Of a stretch of 48,303 nt of DNA, positions 27,061 through 37,005 are shown one piece after another. Origin of the DNA: Candidatus Halocynthiibacter alkanivorans (lineage in GTDB: Bacteria; Pseudomonadota; Alphaproteobacteria; Rhodobacterales; Rhodobacteraceae); NCBI RefSeq assembly GCF_003333265.1, contig NZ_QOLB01000061.1, positions 1 through 48,303 of the forward strand, written 5' to 3'. The notes below the pieces were generated by a model that made no database searches, was not told where the DNA came from, and worked only from the letters and a program-made list of their open reading frames with translations. Made by a program: the position numbers and the translations under genes. How positions within the stretch are numbered: the first letter of the stretch is position 1; each line of letters starts with the position of its first letter.

Positions 27061-27116
27061 GTGCCTTGGGGGCATCGAGCCCCCGCGGCACGCGCCCGAC
27101 CCTTTGGGGACGGGCG
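27061..27116 (+). promoter_or_regulatory. Two tandem GC-rich hairpins between fhs and the chorismate mutase-like gene
   Basis: Hairpin 1: GTGCC-tt-GGGGGC (27061-27073) pairs with GCCCCC-gc-GGCAC (27079-27091). Hairpin 2: CGCCCG-a-CCC (27093-27102) pairs with GGG-a-CGGGCG (27107-27116). No T tract follows, so they look like processing or stability elements, or partial terminators, rather than full terminators. Confidence 0.6.
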
Positions 27117-27134
27117 GGTGCGGAAAGGAAGGCC

Positions 27135-27449
27135 ATGGGACGCAAATCCCCTGCTGAGATCGGTACGATGGCTGAACTCAGAGACGAAATTGATACGCTG
27201 GACCGCGCACTGGTCCGGATGTTGGCAGAACGGGCTGGCTATATTGACCGCGCAGCCCAGTTGAAACCTGGCGAAGGCCTGCCGGCCCGGATTGAAGATC
27301 GGGTTCAGCAAGTGCTTGATAATGCCAGCGCAAATGCGCGCGACCTGGGGCTTGATCCTGATCTGGCCCGGGCGCTTTGGCAGCAGATGATTGAATGGTC
27401 CATCGCCCGCGAAGAACGCGCCATGGACAGCAATGGAGAGACTCTATGA
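27135..27449 (+). CDS. Chorismate mutase, AroQ fold, PchB-like
   Basis: This 104-residue all-helical protein belongs to the AroQ class, which converts chorismate to prephenate. Matching catalytic positions include R16 (ELRDEID), R33 (LAERAGYI) and K44 (QLKPGEG). The second half ([29 protein letters not shown]) resembles PchB, the isochorismate-pyruvate lyase, more than the enteric P-protein domain. At the usual catalytic Gln the best alignment gives Glu (E93 in IAREE), a change known from yeast chorismate mutase. AAAGGA lies about 5 bases before the ATG at 27135. Frames open from 27061 or 27066 cross the hairpins and are rejected. Its stop overlaps folD (ATGA). Activity is uncertain. Confidence 0.82.
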   Translation: MGRKSPAEIGTMAELRDEIDTLDRALVRMLAERAGYIDRAAQLKPGEGLPARIEDRVQQVLDNASANARDLGLDPDLARALWQQMIEWSIAREERAMDSNGETL

Positions 27450-28339
27450 CTGCAGATATTATTGACGGCAAAGCCTTTGCTGCGACCATGCGTGAGAAAA
27501 TTGCCGCCCATGTGGCACGGCTGAAGGCCGAGCATGACCTGACCCCTGGCCTTGCTGTTGTACTGGTCGGTGAAGATCCTGCCAGCCAGGTCTATGTGCG
27601 CGCCAAAGGCCGTCAGACCACTGAAGTCGGCATGAACTCCTATGAGCACAAACTGCCTGCAGACGTGTCGCAAGAAGAGCTTTATGCGCTGCTCGACAAG
27701 CTGAACGCGGATCCGGCTGTGCATGGCATCCTGTGCCAGTTCCCGGTGCCGGCGCATCTGAGCGAGACCGAGATTGTTGCCCGTATTGACCCGGCCAAAG
27801 ACGTCGACGGGCTGCATGTGGTCAACGCCGGCCTGCTGGCCTCTGGTCAGCGCGGCATGGTGTCCTGCACGCCGCTGGGCTGTCTGATGCTGCTGCGCGA
27901 CAAGCTGGGCTCTCTGTCCGGTCTGAACGCGGTTGTGATCGGCCGTTCCAACCTGGTGGGCAAACCGCTGGCAGCGCTGTTGCTGGGCGACAGCTGCACC
28001 GTCACCATCGCCCATTCCCGCACCAAAGACATCGCCGATGTTGTGCGCGGCGCTGACATCGTTGTTGCCGCTGTCGGGCGTCCGGAAATGGTGCCGGGTT
28101 CCTGGCTCAAAGAGGGGGCCACCGTGATTGACGTGGGCATCAACCGCATCGACGTGGAAGGCGGCAAGACCCGCCTGGTCGGCGATGTTGATTTCGCTTC
28201 CGCCTCGCAAGTGGCCGGCGCGATCACCCCGGTTCCCGGTGGTGTTGGCCCGATGACCATCGCCTGCCTGCTGGGAAATACGGTCACCGCGTGTTGTCGT
28301 GCCAATGGTCTGGCGGAACCCGAAGGGCTGACCGCCTGA
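27446..28339 (+). CDS. folD: Bifunctional methylenetetrahydrofolate dehydrogenase/methenyltetrahydrofolate cyclohydrolase FolD
   Basis: FolD interconverts 5,10-methylene-, methenyl- and 10-formyltetrahydrofolate with NADP+, next to Fhs in the same pathway. The 297-residue protein has the active-site Lys in YVRAKGR, the block [12 protein letters not shown] and [12 protein letters not shown]. The dinucleotide site is [12 protein letters not shown], and the signature [10 protein letters not shown] is near the end. GGAGAG is a few bases before the ATG at 27446, which overlaps the previous stop by four bases. The longer reading from 27395 lies in the preceding gene. Confidence 0.97.
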   Translation: MTADIIDGKAFAATMREKIAAHVARLKAEHDLTPGLAVVLVGEDPASQVYVRAKGRQTTEVGMNSYEHKLPADVSQEELYALLDKLNADPAVHGILCQFPVPAHLSETEIVARIDPAKDVDGLHVVNAGLLASGQRGMVSCTPLGCLMLLRDKLGSLSGLNAVVIGRSNLVGKPLAALLLGDSCTVTIAHSRTKDIADVVRGADIVVAAVGRPEMVPGSWLKEGATVIDVGINRIDVEGGKTRLVGDVDFASASQVAGAITPVPGGVGPMTIACLLGNTVTACCRANGLAEPEGLTA

Positions 28340-28724
28340 TCCGCAGCACTGCTGGTGTGACTGAATGAAAGGGGGCGTGTCGCGAGGGCGGCGCGCCCTT
28401 TTCCGTCTCTGGGGGGCGCCGGATTACGGCTGACGTCTCACCTGATGACGGATGCCAGTGCGCTCCACCTGACGCGGGTCCCAGGGCCTGACACAGGCGC
28501 TCTGACCCCATGACAGTGACCTGCACGCGAAAGCGGGGCAGGGTGCCAAAGCGTGTCGAACAAACTATGCATCATAGCCAGGTCTGCGCCGCTCGGTTCT
28601 GTGAGCCGGGCGGCGCCCGTCCCATCCCCTGGGCGCGCGCAGTCCCAGCCACGCCGTGACGAGCGCATTTTCAGTCGGTGGAAATCACAGCAAAGGTACA
28701 CGCTTCTCATCGGCTCAATTTGCC
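28340..28724. other. Convergent intergenic region folD / AAA+ ATPase
   Basis: These 385 bases lie between two converging genes. Apart from the weak folD terminator and an imperfect GC-rich hairpin near 28590-28615, I see no gene, repeat or RNA. Short open frames on both strands (for example 28438-28710 minus) show no protein-like pattern or ribosome site. Confidence 0.45.
28368..28402 (+). terminator. Probable weak terminator after folD
   Basis: AAAGGG-g-GCG (28368-28377) pairs with CGC-g-CCCTTT (28392-28401) around a GC-rich loop, ending TTTTCC. The T tract is short. It lies 29 bases past the stop codon. Confidence 0.5.
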
Positions 28725-30035
28725 TTAGCGGGCGATTTTTTCGTCACGTACAAACATGTTGGCCCAGGCGCGGTCCACCAGATCCGGAGTCATCTGATAG
28801 GGAATGCCCTCAAACTCGCAGATCGCAATCACCTGATCGATCAGGAACACCGGTTGATAATTGGCGAAATTATTCTCAATCGTCGGGTATTTCACCTCCA
28901 GCAGATGCATCAGAGACCCTTCATCCAGCGGCATCTTTTTCTTGCGCGCCACCAGAGCAAAGATTTTGAGGAAGTTCTCCTGGTCCGGCCCGTCAATCTT
29001 GATCTTGAAGAAAATCCGCCGCAGCGCCGCGCCATCAAAGATTTCATTGGGGTGGAAGTTGGTCGAAAAGATCACCAGCGTGTCAAACGGCACGGTGAAT
29101 TTTTCACCCGACTGCAGCGCCAGGATGTCTTTGCTTTCTTCCAGCGGCACGATCCAGCGGTTGACCAGAGCCTGGGGCGATTCTTCCTGGCGGCCAAGGT
29201 CATCGACGATGAAAATGCCCCCGGAGGCCTTCAGCTGCAGCGGCGCCTGATAGGTGCGCGCGGTCGGGTTATAGACCAGATCCAGCATCGACAGCGTCAG
29301 CTCGCCACCGGTGATCACCGTCGGGCGTTCACAATAGACGTATCGGCGGTCATAGCGGCGCGCGGTGCGGCGCAGCGCATTGGGATCGTCCACCTCGGCT
29401 GCGGCGGCCGTGTGCACAATCGGGTCATACACAGTGATGACCTGGCCGGAATATTCAATTGCCATAGGCACATAGATCTTGTCGCCGAGCGCGTCGCGGA
29501 TGCCGTTGGAGATCGAGGATTTACCGTTGCCGGGCGGGCCATACATCAGGATCGAACGTCCGGCCCCCACCGCAGGCCCCAGCTGGCCCAACAGATCATC
29601 GGGCAGGATCAGATGGCCCATAGCAGCGGTCAGCTGGTCGCGGGTGATCTGGATATTCTTGATTGACTGGCGTTTCATCTGCTCGGAATAACGCTCAAGC
29701 GGCACCGGCATGGCGCCGTAATATTCCGACTGTGACAGCGCATCCAGCGCCCGCGCCTTGCCGCTTTCGGTCAGCCGGTAGCCCATTTCGCTGCCAGAGT
29801 TCGCATGCAGGTTGCCGGTGGCTTCCACCAGTTTCTGCTCGCGCGTCAGGTCCATCAGCATCTGGGTGACGGTGACCGGCAGACAGAGGGATCCCGACAA
29901 GGTTGAGACCAGATCCAGACTTTGCCGGAACATAGTTTTCAGAAGAATGTCCCGCATCATCACCGTGGTCAGACCGGTGTCTTCCAGGGATTTCGGCGCG
30001 GGCGGCGCCAGCACGTTGGCTGTTTCCATGTTCAT
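28725..30035 (-). CDS. AAA+ ATPase with N-terminal winged-helix-like domain, next to the tad locus
   Basis: This 436-residue cytoplasmic ATPase begins at the ATG at 30035, with AGG 7 bases upstream; a longer frame to 30197 has no support. Residues about 22-105 look like a winged helix (LTREQKLVEATGN..., GYRLTESGKARALDAL). The AAA core has Walker A GPPGNGKSS (166-174), Walker B GIFIVDD (273-279), sensor-1 N326 (FSTN) and a likely arginine finger in ALRRIFF (339-340). I do not recognise a named function. It is transcribed in the same direction as the tad genes but behind a strong hairpin, so it may have its own promoter in the 281 bases upstream. A role in pilus regulation is only inferred from position. 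Confidence 0.8.
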   Translation of the reverse strand: MNMETANVLAPPAPKSLEDTGLTTVMMRDILLKTMFRQSLDLVSTLSGSLCLPVTVTQMLMDLTREQKLVEATGNLHANSGSEMGYRLTESGKARALDALSQSEYYGAMPVPLERYSEQMKRQSIKNIQITRDQLTAAMGHLILPDDLLGQLGPAVGAGRSILMYGPPGNGKSSISNGIRDALGDKIYVPMAIEYSGQVITVYDPIVHTAAAAEVDDPNALRRTARRYDRRYVYCERPTVITGGELTLSMLDLVYNPTARTYQAPLQLKASGGIFIVDDLGRQEESPQALVNRWIVPLEESKDILALQSGEKFTVPFDTLVIFSTNFHPNEIFDGAALRRIFFKIKIDGPDQENFLKIFALVARKKKMPLDEGSLMHLLEVKYPTIENNFANYQPVFLIDQVIAICEFEGIPYQMTPDLVDRAWANMFVRDEKIAR

Positions 30036-30285
30036 GGGGATACCTGTGTTCTGTTCTTGCTGCGCGCTTTGTTTTTCTTTGATTCTACCGCGTGTTCGGC
30101 AAAACCGCCAATAAAAACGGCAATAAATGTTACTGAGACAAAGGTGACGCGGGAGTGTTACTGAAATCTGAACGGCAGGCCGTATTGCGCCGGGCAAATC
30201 CGGTCATTTTTGCGGAGATTTTAGCGGAGCATCGTACCCCGGGCGGCGCGGCGACCCGGCTGCAGCGGGCGGTTGTCCAAAGCCC

Positions 30286-30325
30286 GGCGCCTGAGCCCGG
30301 AGACAGCGCCCCGGGCTCAGGCGCC
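30286..30325 (-). terminator. 15-bp perfect hairpin overlapping the cpaA stop codon
   Basis: GGCGCCTGAGCCCGG (30311-30325 read on the minus strand) is exactly repeated inverted at 30286-30300 around a 10-base loop. The cpaA stop (TGA) lies inside the stem. Only a poor T tract (CTTTGG) follows, so it may stop transcription partly or protect the tad mRNA end. Confidence 0.65.
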
Positions 30326-30811
30326 AAACACTGTGCCGAGCATCAGATAAAACGCCAGTGTGCTGCCTAGTGCCAGCCCCATGGGAAAGTCTTTGCGCTG
30401 CCAGGATTGCCAGTCAGCCGTATTGCGCCGCACAGCGGGGATGGCGCGAAACAGCCGGTGGGTGGCAAAAGCGCCCAGCAGCACCGCGGCAAACAGGATC
30501 AGCATCAGCCGCATATCGCTCAGCGGCACAAACATCGCCATTGGCGCGGCAAATTTTGCATCCCCCGCGCCCACCAGCCCGGCCATATTGGCGACAAACC
30601 CGATCGCCAGTACCACCGCAAAATGGCTGAGCCGCCAGGGGTACTCGGCCAGCGGCAGCGCAATGAGCCCAATCAGCAGAAAAACTGCCGTCAGCGTCAG
30701 CACCGCCTGATTGGGAATCTTCATGTATTTCATGTCGTTCCACGCCACCCAGATCGTAACCGGAAGGGCAAACGGCAGGAACACCAAAGCCGAAAACGCG
30801 GTGAGTTCCAT
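30317..30811 (-). CDS. cpaA: Prepilin peptidase CpaA/TadV (A24 family)
   Basis: CpaA cleaves the short leader of Flp pilins at the cytoplasmic face of the inner membrane. The 164-residue protein has about five or six hydrophobic segments. It shows the two A24 aspartates: WNDMKYMKIPN (about residue 26) and GAGDAKF (about 83). It lacks the N-methyltransferase half of large type IV prepilin peptidases, as expected for TadV. The start overlaps the preceding TPR gene stop by one base (TGATG). It is the last gene of the main tad unit. Confidence 0.93.
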   Translation of the reverse strand: MELTAFSALVFLPFALPVTIWVAWNDMKYMKIPNQAVLTLTAVFLLIGLIALPLAEYPWRLSHFAVVLAIGFVANMAGLVGAGDAKFAAPMAMFVPLSDMRLMLILFAAVLLGAFATHRLFRAIPAVRRNTADWQSWQRKDFPMGLALGSTLAFYLMLGTVFGA

Positions 30812-31665
30812 CAGTTGGTCACATTGGCTTCCAGCGCATCCAGGCTGCGCACCGCGACCTCAAAATACTGAGGATGGGTTTCAATGGCGTCGCTCAACAG
30901 CCCTTTGCCGATGGAAACATCGTTCTGTTTGATCGCCGTCAGCGCCAGGGTGTGCAGCAGTTGCGCGCGTTCAGTCTGGCTCATCTGGATGATCGGCAGC
31001 ACATAATTGCGCTGCGCCCCACGCGCCAGCACCAGGTTGTTTTTCGCAGTGAACAGGCTGGGATCATACCTCAGCGCACGCAGAAACAGTTTTTCCGCCT
31101 CCTGGTAATCACCGCGGGTCAATCTGGAAAACCCCCAGTTGTTATAGACGCCGGAGGGTTTTGTGGTCAGCCCCGAGGCGGTTTCATAAAAACTGTCGGC
31201 CTTTTTCCATTGTTGGTTGCTGTCGGCAACCATGGCGGCTAGCCGGTAGCGTTTGGCAGTCTCATAGGTGGGCGGCACCGCCTGCAGCACCGATTCTGCC
31301 TGGTCCCATTTGCCGGCCCTGATCAGGGTGCCGCCATAGTTGACCTGATCCTCGTTGGTGACGTCGTCGTGCGCGACCACGATTTTCCACGACCGCAGCG
31401 CATCTTCAGGGCGCCCGGCGCGCACCAGTGAAAGCGCCAGGCCACGTTGCAGGTCAATCCGGTCCGGATCTGTCGCGACGCTGCGGCTGAAATAGGACAC
31501 CGCTTCATTCGGGTCAGTGGCCGCCAGCATAATGTCGTTCAGATTGTTCTCATCGATAACATTCACCGAAGTATTGCGGGCTTCGGCATCCAGAAACTGC
31601 TCGCCACAAGCAGACAGGGCCAGCATGCTGGCGAGACTCAGAGTGATCATAATGGGATGGCGCAT
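30811..31665 (-). CDS. tadD: TadD-like TPR lipoprotein
   Basis: This 284-residue lipoprotein precursor has its lipidated Cys at residue 20 (LSACGEQ). TPR-type repeats cover about 50-240, for example AVSYFSRSVATDPDRIDLQ and YNNWGFSRLTRGDYQEAEK. TadD is an outer-membrane lipoprotein needed for secretin assembly in Flp pilus systems. The start ATG at 31665 has AAAGGA 6 bases upstream; an open frame to 31776 reads into the neighbour. The stop overlaps cpaA. A second TPR lipoprotein lies just before it, 31 bases away. Confidence 0.85.
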   Translation of the reverse strand: MRHPIMITLSLASMLALSACGEQFLDAEARNTSVNVIDENNLNDIMLAATDPNEAVSYFSRSVATDPDRIDLQRGLALSLVRAGRPEDALRSWKIVVAHDDVTNEDQVNYGGTLIRAGKWDQAESVLQAVPPTYETAKRYRLAAMVADSNQQWKKADSFYETASGLTTKPSGVYNNWGFSRLTRGDYQEAEKLFLRALRYDPSLFTAKNNLVLARGAQRNYVLPIIQMSQTERAQLLHTLALTAIKQNDVSIGKGLLSDAIETHPQYFEVAVRSLDALEANVTN

Positions 31666-31696
31666 GCTGCGTCCTTTACCTGCTCGATCGCTATTT

Positions 31697-32260
31697 TTAC
31701 TGCGACAGAAGCTGGTATTCCCCGGTTCCGCGTCGCTGCAGTGCGAATGAATTCTGCTCAGGTTCAGCGTAGCCATCCTTTTGGAGATTTGCGAGGGCCA
31801 GCCTTAAATTCTCGCGAATTTCGGCACTTTCGCCACTGTCGAGCGCAAAGGCGGTGCGAAACACCCGTTCCGCCTCAGCATATTTGCGCTGTTCCATCAG
31901 CACCACACCGAGATTGTTCCAGGCCGCCGGGAAGGTCTCGTCCGTGCTGACCGCACGGCGCAGCAGGGTTTCCGCCTGGCCCAGCCGCCCCAGTTGCAGG
32001 TTGGCAGAGCCGAGCGACGAGAGAACTTCGGCATTCAGACCCTGGGTCACTGCGGCGCGCAGATAGGATTTAAGCGCCAGTTCATATTGTTCCGCTGCCA
32101 TCAGCCGGTGGCCGACAAGCAAACCGTCGACAGCTGGCGCGGACGGATCCACGCCTGCCGGAGCGTAAGCCCCGGCGGCCGGCGTGAAAAAGCCGGCTGT
32201 TGAAGCACAGCCGGCGAGCAGGAGAAAACTCCCTAATATTGCGGTCAGCCTGGCGACCAC
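31697..32260 (-). CDS. Second TPR lipoprotein of the tad locus
   Basis: This 187-residue lipoprotein precursor has lipobox LLAGC at about residues 14-18. A Pro/Ala-rich spacer follows, then TPR repeats (about 48-160, including AAWNNLGVVLMEQRKYAEAERVF). The GTG at 32260 is one base past the tadC stop. The ribosome site is poor, so coupling to tadC is likely. It is a tandem partner of the TadD-like protein but shorter and only distantly similar. Roles in secretin assembly or pilotin function are inferred from position and type. Confidence 0.82.
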   Translation of the reverse strand: MVARLTAILGSFLLLAGCASTAGFFTPAAGAYAPAGVDPSAPAVDGLLVGHRLMAAEQYELALKSYLRAAVTQGLNAEVLSSLGSANLQLGRLGQAETLLRRAVSTDETFPAAWNNLGVVLMEQRKYAEAERVFRTAFALDSGESAEIRENLRLALANLQKDGYAEPEQNSFALQRRGTGEYQLLSQ

Positions 32261-32261
32261 G

Positions 32262-33248
32262 TCAGAAATTGGCTGTGTTCAGCAAAGTCGTAATCCCATA
32301 GACCGACGGTCCGATCAGAATGATCAGCAGCGGTGGTACCGTGAGCATCATTGTGGCGAGCGTCATCTTTGTTGGCAAGGTGTTTGCCTTTTCTTCCGCC
32401 CGCATCACCCGTTTGTCGCGCATTTCACTGGCATAGACCCGCAATGCATCGGCAATTGAGGTGCCGAACGTGGCCGACTGAATCAGCACGGTGACAAAAC
32501 TGGACACATCCGCAACGCCGCAGCGTTCCGACATGTCGCGCAACACGGTGACCCGGTCTTTGCCGGCTTTCATTTCAAAACTGACCGTGGCAAATTCTTC
32601 CGCCAGCGCCGGATAGCTGGTTTCGATTTCATGGGCGACCCGCACGATAGACTGGTCGAGCGACTGGCCGGCCTCGACACAGACCAGCATCAGGTCAAGC
32701 GAATCCGGGAAGCCGTAAATGATCTGTTCTTTGCGTTCTTCCTGGCGCCGCGTGACCCAGTATTTTGGCAGCATATAACCGGCGCCACCCGGGATCAGGA
32801 TATACATCATCATAACCTGGGTGGTAATTTCCGCATTGGCAGACTTCACCAGCGCCAGCACAACCCCCACCGCCAGCAGGCCGATGCCGAGGATAAACTG
32901 GCTGAAGTGATACATGCGCACCGCATTGGGTGACCGGTAACCCGCCTGCACCAGTTTCAGGCGCACGGCGGAGTATTCTTCCACGTCCTGGGGCTCCAGA
33001 AAGCTGGAGTATTTCTGCAATTTGTCGTTTTTGCCGCCCTGGCGTAAGCCCTGGATTTTTTCTTTGTCTTTGCCGGCAGGGGCGACGCCGCGACGTTCCG
33101 CCTTCAGCCGGTCCAGCGGGTCATTGCGTTTGCGCAGCAACAGCGGCAGCATGAACAAGACCAGCATAAGCCCCAATATGCCTACGAGGATAATGGGGCC
33201 AAACGGGCCAAGCTGATCGCCCAGGATCGTATTAAACAACTCATTCAT
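32262..33248 (-). CDS. tadC: Tad pilus platform protein TadC
   Basis: TadC is the second inner-membrane platform protein of the Flp secretion machine. The 328-residue protein has an N-terminal membrane helix (about 17-38) and a charged cytoplasmic loop (about 40-85). A T2SF domain with SLDLMLVCVEAGQSLDQSIVRVA is followed by further membrane helices to the C-terminus. A GAGG site is 7 bases before the ATG. It lies 9 bases after tadB. Confidence 0.94.
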   Translation of the reverse strand: MNELFNTILGDQLGPFGPIILVGILGLMLVLFMLPLLLRKRNDPLDRLKAERRGVAPAGKDKEKIQGLRQGGKNDKLQKYSSFLEPQDVEEYSAVRLKLVQAGYRSPNAVRMYHFSQFILGIGLLAVGVVLALVKSANAEITTQVMMMYILIPGGAGYMLPKYWVTRRQEERKEQIIYGFPDSLDLMLVCVEAGQSLDQSIVRVAHEIETSYPALAEEFATVSFEMKAGKDRVTVLRDMSERCGVADVSSFVTVLIQSATFGTSIADALRVYASEMRDKRVMRAEEKANTLPTKMTLATMMLTVPPLLIILIGPSVYGITTLLNTANF

Positions 33249-33257
33249 CGGGGCACC

Positions 33258-34226
33258 TCACACTTTGATATTCACCAGGGATTTCATCACCACGATATTG
33301 ACCACCAGGAAGGCGGCCACCACCATCGCGGCGGGGATGAAGGCGCCGGTTTCTTTGACTTCATCATAATAGTCGGGCTGCAGCAGAGTGATCATCAACA
33401 GGGCCAGCAGCGGAAACACCGACAGGAACATGCCGGACCATTTGGCCTCGGCGGTGATCGCTTTCACCCGGCGGAACAGTTTAAAGCGCGAGCGGATCAC
33501 CTTGGCGAGCCCATCGAGGATTTCGGCCAGGTTGCCGCCGGATTGTTGTTGAATCGTAACGGCAACGGCGAGGAAACGCAGATCCTGCATGTCCAGCCGT
33601 TCCGCCATGTTCTTGAGCGCTTCGCCGACATCCCGCCCATAGGCGCTTTCATCCGAAATCACCCCCATCTCGGTGCCCAGAGGGTCCGGGACTTCCTGGG
33701 ATACGATCTGCAGCGATGAGCTGAACGGATGGCCGACACGCAGGCTGCGCACCATCAGCTCCACCGCGTCAGGCAACTGTTCTTCGATCATCGCCATGCG
33801 TTTTTTGGCCTTGCCATTGATCCAGACAAAGACCCCGACCACACCCATGACAACCGAGATCAGCGCCCGTATCGACGGTTCGGTCTGGGTGCCGATGGTC
33901 AGGCCCAGAAAGGCCACCACGCTGAGTCCGCCCATCAGCATGATCAGCTGCGGCGGGGTAAAGGCGATGTTGGCTTTTTGCGCCTTGGAGGCCAGAATCG
34001 AATAAAGCGGGATCCGACGGGACTTCATATGCTGGCTCATCTCCTTGCGGAGCTGCTCCAGAACCTGTTCCCGGCCCTTGCCTTTTTCCAACAATTCAAG
34101 CCGCCGGTTGACCCGGCTGTTCAGGCTGATGGATTTGCCAAAAACCGTCAGGTACAGCCCTTCCACAAGGACCAGAACCGCGACAAAGATAAGCCCGTAA
34201 ATCAGGGGTTCGGCACTGATGACCAT
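33258..34226 (-). CDS. tadB: Tad pilus platform protein TadB
   Basis: TadB pairs with TadC in the inner-membrane platform that moves pilin subunits. The 322-residue protein has about four membrane segments (about 10-30, 94-112, 118-135 and a C-terminal pair). A cytoplasmic T2SF domain holds LPDAVELMVRSLRVGHPFSS and the conserved AVTIQQQSGGNLAEIL. GGAG lies 6 bases before the ATG. It starts 3 bases past the cpaF stop, consistent with one operon. Confidence 0.94.
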   Translation of the reverse strand: MVISAEPLIYGLIFVAVLVLVEGLYLTVFGKSISLNSRVNRRLELLEKGKGREQVLEQLRKEMSQHMKSRRIPLYSILASKAQKANIAFTPPQLIMLMGGLSVVAFLGLTIGTQTEPSIRALISVVMGVVGVFVWINGKAKKRMAMIEEQLPDAVELMVRSLRVGHPFSSSLQIVSQEVPDPLGTEMGVISDESAYGRDVGEALKNMAERLDMQDLRFLAVAVTIQQQSGGNLAEILDGLAKVIRSRFKLFRRVKAITAEAKWSGMFLSVFPLLALLMITLLQPDYYDEVKETGAFIPAAMVVAAFLVVNIVVMKSLVNIKV

Positions 34227-34229
34227 GGT

Positions 34230-35663
<1,434 letters not shown>

Positions 35664-35680
35664 GGGTGTAATTCCTCAAA

Positions 35681-36925
35681 TCAACCGTTGGCCGCGACCT
35701 GATTGTGCTGATGTACTGATACTGCCAGTTTGCTGATTTCTTTGCGCAGCGGATTTTTGGCGGAACTCTGTGACAGGGGCAGCCCGTGGTCGGCGGATTG
35801 TGACACCTGTTTGCCGCCGTCGGGCAATTGCAGCTCGATGTCGATGTCGAGACTTTCCGCCAGCCGTTTGGCGCGGGATTTGCCCTGCAGATCGGTGCGG
35901 CGCGGCGCCCGGTTCAGCACAAAACGCAGCTTCTCAGTGGGCAGGTCTTCTGCTTTCAGCGCCCGGATCATGCGCAGGGTGTTCTGAGCCGAGCGCATGT
36001 CCAGCTCGAGCGTTACAAAATACACACTGGCGGCCGACAGCACGGTCTCCGTCCACTGCACGATAGTCGAGGGCATATCGATGATGACATAGTCGAAATT
36101 GACCCGCGCCGCTTCAAGAATGCGGCTGATATCTTCGCTGGTGACAATGTCCAGCGGCAGGATCTCGGAGGGTGCGGTAAACACATGCAGACGCTCATTA
36201 TAGTTCAGCAGCGACTGCATGAAACTGTCGCTGTCCATCGATTCGGTGTCCGAGAGCAGTTCAAAAATGGATTCGCGGCGCGGCAGGTCGAGGAAGGTCG
36301 CCACCGATCCAAACTGCAGATCGAAATCCAGAATACAGACCCGCGGCGGGTTTTTCTTGTCGCTGTTGGCCAGTTCCCAGGCCAGGTTCACCGCCAGCGT
36401 GGTGGCACCGGTGCCGCCCGCCATGCCCTGAACCGGCAGAACCACACCGTTGCAGTCGTTGGTTGCTTTTGCCTTGCTTTGCAGCTCAGCCGGCAACTCG
36501 CGCGCCTGCGGGGTTTCCGGTGCGCGCAGCCGGTCGATGGCGTCATGCAATGCGCCATCGGGAAGCGGGTAGGGGACAAATTCTTCAGCACCCTGTTTCA
36601 GCAGCTGATGCAGGACAATCGGGCTGACATCTTCGGCGATCAGAATAACCCGCACGTCCTGCGCCTTGGCGGCGTCGATCAAGGCGCTGATTTCGGCCAG
36701 CTGGTCCTCGTCACCGTCATCCAGCGCCACGGCGATAAACTCCAGCGTCGCAGCTTCAGGCTGGTCCAGAAAAACACGGGCGTCTTCAAAGCTGAGATCG
36801 CCCCAGCTTTCTCCAAGCGCGGCTTCCATATCTTCGATCAGCAGACCAAAGTTCTGCACGTCGCGGGACACGGTACATGCCACGATCGGTGCGGGTTCCG
36901 GATGCAATGCAACACTGCTCGTCAT
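35681..36925 (-). CDS. cpaE: Tad pilus localization protein CpaE/TadZ
   Basis: CpaE/TadZ is a ParA/MinD-like protein that places the pilus machine, with a receiver-like N-terminal domain. The 414-residue protein has the receiver-like half at about 12-135 and the ATPase-like half at about 160-385. The P-loop is non-canonical: in GMAGGTGATT (167-176) both signature lysines of KGGxGKT are Ala (169, 174). The Walker B-like DFDYVIIDMPS remains. TadZ proteins often have such changed P-loops, so nucleotide use may be weak. AAAGGA lies 9 bases before the ATG. A 205-base gap with a 9-bp dyad separates it from the OmpA-like gene. Confidence 0.93.
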   Translation of the reverse strand: MTSSVALHPEPAPIVACTVSRDVQNFGLLIEDMEAALGESWGDLSFEDARVFLDQPEAATLEFIAVALDDGDEDQLAEISALIDAAKAQDVRVILIAEDVSPIVLHQLLKQGAEEFVPYPLPDGALHDAIDRLRAPETPQARELPAELQSKAKATNDCNGVVLPVQGMAGGTGATTLAVNLAWELANSDKKNPPRVCILDFDLQFGSVATFLDLPRRESIFELLSDTESMDSDSFMQSLLNYNERLHVFTAPSEILPLDIVTSEDISRILEAARVNFDYVIIDMPSTIVQWTETVLSAASVYFVTLELDMRSAQNTLRMIRALKAEDLPTEKLRFVLNRAPRRTDLQGKSRAKRLAESLDIDIELQLPDGGKQVSQSADHGLPLSQSSAKNPLRKEISKLAVSVHQHNQVAANG

Positions 36926-37005
36926 TGCGACTCGTCCTTTTCTTACAAGAACGCCGCAGAGTCTGCCATTATCTGGTTGTCAGCCAGAATGCTCTACCGG
37001 CGCTC

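Noticed and set aside
28438-28710. 90-codon minus-strand frame between folD and the ATPase
   Set aside because: It has no ribosome site, an unlikely composition and no sign of a domain; it stays unannotated.
28656-29666. 336-codon plus-strand frame over the AAA+ ATPase gene
   Set aside because: It is antisense to intact Walker motifs, so a shadow.
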